8,196 nt of DNA. It comes from Aquificaceae bacterium. Its GTDB lineage: Bacteria; Aquificota; Aquificia; Aquificales; Aquificaceae. The notes below the pieces were generated by a model, which was given only the letters and a program-made list of their open reading frames with translations, was not told the origin of the DNA and did not search any database. The stretch spans positions 1 to 8,196 of the forward strand of contig WGFS01000185.1 in the NCBI GenBank assembly GCA_015492115.1. The letters run 5' to 3'. Position 1 is the stretch's first letter; every line of letters starts with the position of its first letter. Shown here one piece after another: positions 5,804 through 8,196 of the stretch. The position numbers and the translations under genes were made by a program.

Positions 5804-7439
5804 GAAGAAGATAAGCGTAAGGGTGGTAGGGATGGTGGTGGTCCTCGCTCTCACGGGCGTGGTCTTCCTCCTCCTCTCAGCAAGGTCTTACTCCGTCAAG
5901 GCTTCTGAGAAAACCTCAAAGGTGGTTGCAGATCTCGTGAGGCTGGGACTTAACGCTCACATGATGACAGGAACTATGGATCGGAGGGACTTCTTCTTAA
6001 AGGCAATAAGAGATTTAGAGGGCGTTAAGGAGATGTATGTAATAAGGGGGGAGGCTGTCTCAAAGCAGTTCGGCAAGGGGAGGGAGCAGGAGAGACCGAG
6101 GGACAGGTTTGACCTTGAGGTTCTAAAAACCGGAAAACCCCACGAAGAACTGAGGGAGACGCTTACTGGCGCCACATTCAGGGTAACCATACCCTACATA
6201 GCCAAGAAATACAAGGATATAAACTGCCTCATGTGCCACAACGTGAAGGAGGGAACCGTCTTAGGAGGTGTTACCGTTGTCTTTGATGTCTCGGGTTTTA
6301 AGGTGCTCGGGATGAAGATAGCGGGGATCGTTGTGATAGTTTTCCTCGCCTTCGCTATCCTCTCATACCTCTACGTGAACAGGTTTTTCGGAAGATACGT
6401 CGGCGTTATAGAGAGGATAAAGGGTGCCATGGAAAAGGCTTCTAAGGGAGACTTCTCGGATAGGGTCAGGAGCGAGCTCAACGATGAGGTAGGGGACATG
6501 GCGAGGGCATACGACGAGCTCATGGAGAAGCTCCACAGAGCCTTTTCCGAGCTGAGCGAGGCGATGGAGAGGCTCGCAGGTGCAGATCTGAGCTACAGGA
6601 TAGAGACCCCCATGGAGGGTGAGTTTGAGAGGCTGAGATTAAACACCAACAGGGGTCTTGATGGGCTCTCGTCCGCTCTGAGGAAGGCACTTGAAGGTTT
6701 CAGGAACATAGCGAGCGGACTCAGGGGGCTCAGCGATGAACTTAGAACTGTAGCCAGCAACATACTAAATCAGGACACAGATATAAACAGCATATCCTCC
6801 GCAATAGATGAGTTCTCCTCATCTCTCAGGGTAATAGCTGAGAACACAGAGAAGGTAAAGAACCTGAGCGGTGAGGTGGGAAGGGAGATAGAGAAAGGTG
6901 AGGAGAACATGGGACATCTCCAGACAGCGATGAGGTCGGTTAAGAAAGCAGGGGACGACATAGAGGAGTTCGTAGGAAGGATAATTGAGATAGCGGAGCA
7001 GACAAATCTCTTAGCTCTGAACGCGGCAATAGAGGCCGCGAGGGCTGGAGAGATGGGAAGGGGGTTTGCGGTCGTTGCGGACGAGGTAAGGAAGCTCGCT
7101 GAGAACAGTGCAAAGACAGCACAGAACGTACAGGAGCTTGTAGCGCAGGTCAGTGGGGCAATAGACGAATCCGTCCTTGCTACGAATGAGACCGCCCAGA
7201 GTCTGGTGAGCATAGCCCAGAAGTACAGAGAGGTTGCGGATCTGATGGTTCAGGTGGCGACAGCGGTTGAGGAGCAGAGCGCTGTGATAGACAACATCCT
7301 CAATAGCACAACTGAGATAGCTGAGCTATCAAGAAAGAACACGGAGAAGATAGAGGAGGTCTCCAGGAAAGGTGAGAACCTCAACAGCGTGGCGGAGGAG
7401 GTCAGCGGTGAGATAGAAAGGTTCAAGCTTAAGGAGTGA
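5793..7439 (+). CDS. Methyl-accepting chemotaxis protein with periplasmic c-haem sensor
   Basis: A 548-aa chemoreceptor overlapping the preceding gene by 11 nt. TM1 (about 10-30) and TM2 (about 172-195) flank a periplasmic domain with C145-LM-C148-H149, preceded by YIAKKYKDIN and followed by VKEGTVLGGVTV. This closely follows the Geobacter-type c-haem PAS-like MCP sensor pattern, including a QFG segment (92-94) and Met residues M57/M58 where a distal ligand is expected. One HAMP (about 196-250) and a second HAMP-like repeat (about 255-300, LAGADLSYRI) lead into the signalling coiled coil. The highly conserved hairpin tip is clear at about 399-436 (IAEQTNLLALNAAIEAARAGE and on to FAVVADEVRKLA), so it should bind CheA/CheW. 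Probable methylation sites are D339/E340 (SSAIDEFSSS) and E493/E494 (ATAVEEQSA), about equally far from the tip. There is no C-terminal CheR-tethering pentapeptide. Likely role: taxis toward or away from a redox-active or gaseous ligand. Confidence 0.92.
   Translation: MSLRKKISVRVVGMVVVLALTGVVFLLLSARSYSVKASEKTSKVVADLVRLGLNAHMMTGTMDRRDFFLKAIRDLEGVKEMYVIRGEAVSKQFGKGREQERPRDRFDLEVLKTGKPHEELRETLTGATFRVTIPYIAKKYKDINCLMCHNVKEGTVLGGVTVVFDVSGFKVLGMKIAGIVVIVFLAFAILSYLYVNRFFGRYVGVIERIKGAMEKASKGDFSDRVRSELNDEVGDMARAYDELMEKLHRAFSELSEAMERLAGADLSYRIETPMEGEFERLRLNTNRGLDGLSSALRKALEGFRNIASGLRGLSDELRTVASNILNQDTDINSISSAIDEFSSSLRVIAENTEKVKNLSGEVGREIEKGEENMGHLQTAMRSVKKAGDDIEEFVGRIIEIAEQTNLLALNAAIEAARAGEMGRGFAVVADEVRKLAENSAKTAQNVQELVAQVSGAIDESVLATNETAQSLVSIAQKYREVADLMVQVATAVEEQSAVIDNILNSTTEIAELSRKNTEKIEEVSRKGENLNSVAEEVSGEIERFKLKE
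7431..7436 (+). promoter_or_regulatory. Ribosome binding site setting the start at 7445
   Basis: AAGGAG, encoding the last sense codons of the MCP, stands 8 nt before ATG 7445. A GTG at 7436 is in frame but overlaps this site and has no site of its own, so the ATG is preferred. The two genes are then separated by only 5 nt. Confidence 0.7.
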
Positions 7440-7444
7440 GAGAT

Positions 7445-8053
7445 ATGTTCAGAATAATGGGGGTTTACAGAGGGGCTGAGAAGGTCGGGTGTGAAGTTTT
7501 TGCCGGAGAATCGGCACGCAAGTTCCCATCCTTCAAAGACGTAGCCTTGTTCCACCTGAACCTAATGAGGGTGAAGAAAACATGTAGGGGTTTGCTGCTC
7601 TTTCTGAACCTGAACGTTCAGACCCTCGTTGCGGAGTTCCAAGAAATCGAAAGGATACTTGAGAACGAAGGGAGAGAAGCAAACGTCGTGCTGGAGCTGG
7701 ACATAGAGAGCCTTCTAAGATACGAAATAGATATCGGTCGGATAAGGGAGAAGATCCCGAGGCTGAGCTTCGATCACGTCAGGTTTACTCAAGAACACTT
7801 TGAGCTTATAAAAAAGGTATCTCCCGATTACATCAAGATCCCGATCAAGGAGCTGGAGGCCCTCTCTCCCAAGAGTATTCGCGTCGTCGGAGAGATGATC
7901 CAGGATTTTACCGGCTCCACGTTGGTGGTCACCCATGTTGAAACCCCGGCTGAGTTCAGTGTGGTTTCTGATAAGTTCCTGTGGATGGGATTTTACGAAC
8001 AGGAACTCAAACGGGATCTGTTTGCAAAGAAAGGTCTAAGCTATAGACCTTAG
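7445..8053 (+). CDS. Degenerate stand-alone EAL-domain protein (probable c-di-GMP receptor or regulator)
   Basis: A 202-aa soluble protein, last of the operon. It lacks strong family signatures, but its order of blocks follows an EAL domain. These are KVGCEVFAG (13-21; E17 at the EAL Glu), LFLNLNVQTL (52-61; N55 at the NLS Asn), VVLELDI (81-87; E84 at the second Glu), DYIKIPI (128-134; K131 at the catalytic Lys), VVTHVETPAE (161-170; E166 near the AEGVE site), and WMGFYEQ (180-186) in place of the QGY block. The DDFGSG loop is not recognisable (around LSFDHVRF, 107-114), and the final Gln is lost. Without the paired aspartates, phosphodiesterase activity is not expected. At about 200 residues it is shorter than the usual 240. 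It could bind c-di-GMP, or pair with the upstream EAL or the MCP pathway. The family call is by pattern only, so it is moderate. Confidence 0.65.
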   Translation: MFRIMGVYRGAEKVGCEVFAGESARKFPSFKDVALFHLNLMRVKKTCRGLLLFLNLNVQTLVAEFQEIERILENEGREANVVLELDIESLLRYEIDIGRIREKIPRLSFDHVRFTQEHFELIKKVSPDYIKIPIKELEALSPKSIRVVGEMIQDFTGSTLVVTHVETPAEFSVVSDKFLWMGFYEQELKRDLFAKKGLSYRP

Positions 8054-8148
8054 TGAGCATATCAAGATAATTGAGGGGTGAGACAGAAGAGGTTGTCAAC
8101 TTTTTCAAGCAAGGGAGCCCCTCCGAGTGGAGGGGTTAGAATTGAAGT
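8054..8148. other. Intergenic gap after the operon
   Basis: Ninety-five bases without a convincing gene. It holds a 7-9-bp GC-rich hairpin (listed separately) and a short open frame, TTG 8071 to TAG 8139, whose last codons read GSPSEWRG. A TTGTCA at 8093-8098 resembles a -35 box but has no -10 at the proper distance. I see no T-rich intrinsic terminator for the operon here. Confidence 0.5.
8116..8137 (+). promoter_or_regulatory. GC-rich hairpin containing a sequestered Shine-Dalgarno-like arm
   Basis: CCCCTCC (8118-8124) pairs perfectly with GGAGGGG (8129-8135) around a GAGT loop, extendable by one G-U and one A-T pair. No T-tract follows on either strand, so it is not a classical intrinsic terminator. 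The 3' arm is a Shine-Dalgarno-like sequence 13 nt before the ATG at 8149. It could be a factor-dependent terminator, a translational control hairpin, or the remnant end of an insertion element. Confidence 0.45.
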
Positions 8149-8196
8149 ATGAGCGCCCTAAAGCTTGTAAGAGAACTACTTGATAAAGTTTACCAC
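8149..8196 (+). CDS. Start of a probable next gene (N-terminus only)
   Basis: Sixteen codons (ATGAGC onward, MSALKLVRELLDKVYH) run off the window edge. The codon choice matches the neighbouring genes, and the amphipathic helical start looks like a soluble protein. An in-frame stop at 8143-8145 rules out an earlier start. The only ribosome-site candidate is the GGAGGGG arm of the hairpin, at a long 13-nt spacing. The fragment is too short to identify, and a chance open frame is possible. Confidence 0.4.
   Translation, partial: MSALKLVRELLDKVYH

Noticed and set aside
6770..7213. A - strand frame (147 codons) opposite the MCP signalling hairpin.
   Set aside because: The Ser/Ala/Phe-rich translation is the expected antisense of a highly conserved helical region.
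8116..8137. Intrinsic (rho-independent) terminator for the operon.
   Set aside because: The stem is good but no run of T follows on either strand.

Overview
The + strand carries almost all coding sequence. It is purine-rich and favours AGG and ATA codons, and the proteins are rich in Lys, Glu, Arg and Ile. Together with the gene families, this suggests a thermophilic bacterium, possibly of the Aquificota; that assignment is an inference from style, not from a marker gene. Two proteins carry periplasmic CXXCH haem motifs, which implies a Gram-negative envelope with cytochrome c maturation.

Region 1 (1-about 687) is the right-hand part of an IS200/IS605-type insertion: the 3' portion of a tnpB gene whose 5' end lies outside the window, followed by strong inverted repeats that look like the 3' end of the TnpB guide RNA and the element's right end. 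Region 2 (about 685-1296) is the C-terminal half of a divergent Nramp-type metal transporter. Its reading frame runs back without a stop to the element boundary, so the element appears to have split this gene.

Region 3 (1323-1643, - strand) is a small unrecognised gene. It diverges from the main operon across a 73-bp spacer containing plausible promoters in both directions.

Region 4 (1717-8053) is the core of the window: four tightly packed, partly overlapping + strand genes that look like one signalling operon. In order they are (a) a protein with four CBS domains, a PAS-like segment and a catalytically dead GGDEF domain; (b) a membrane-bound diguanylate cyclase/phosphodiesterase with a periplasmic c-haem sensor, intact GGDEF with RXXD I-site, and intact EAL; (c) a methyl-accepting chemotaxis protein with a related c-haem periplasmic sensor; (d) a small soluble degenerate EAL protein. 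The inferred logic is that one periplasmic redox or gas signal feeds both c-di-GMP turnover and chemotaxis. The CBS protein could add adenine-nucleotide (energy) input, and the dead EAL protein could act as a c-di-GMP receptor.

Region 5 (8054-8196) has a 95-bp gap with a GC-rich hairpin that is not a classical terminator, then the first 16 codons of a probable next gene.
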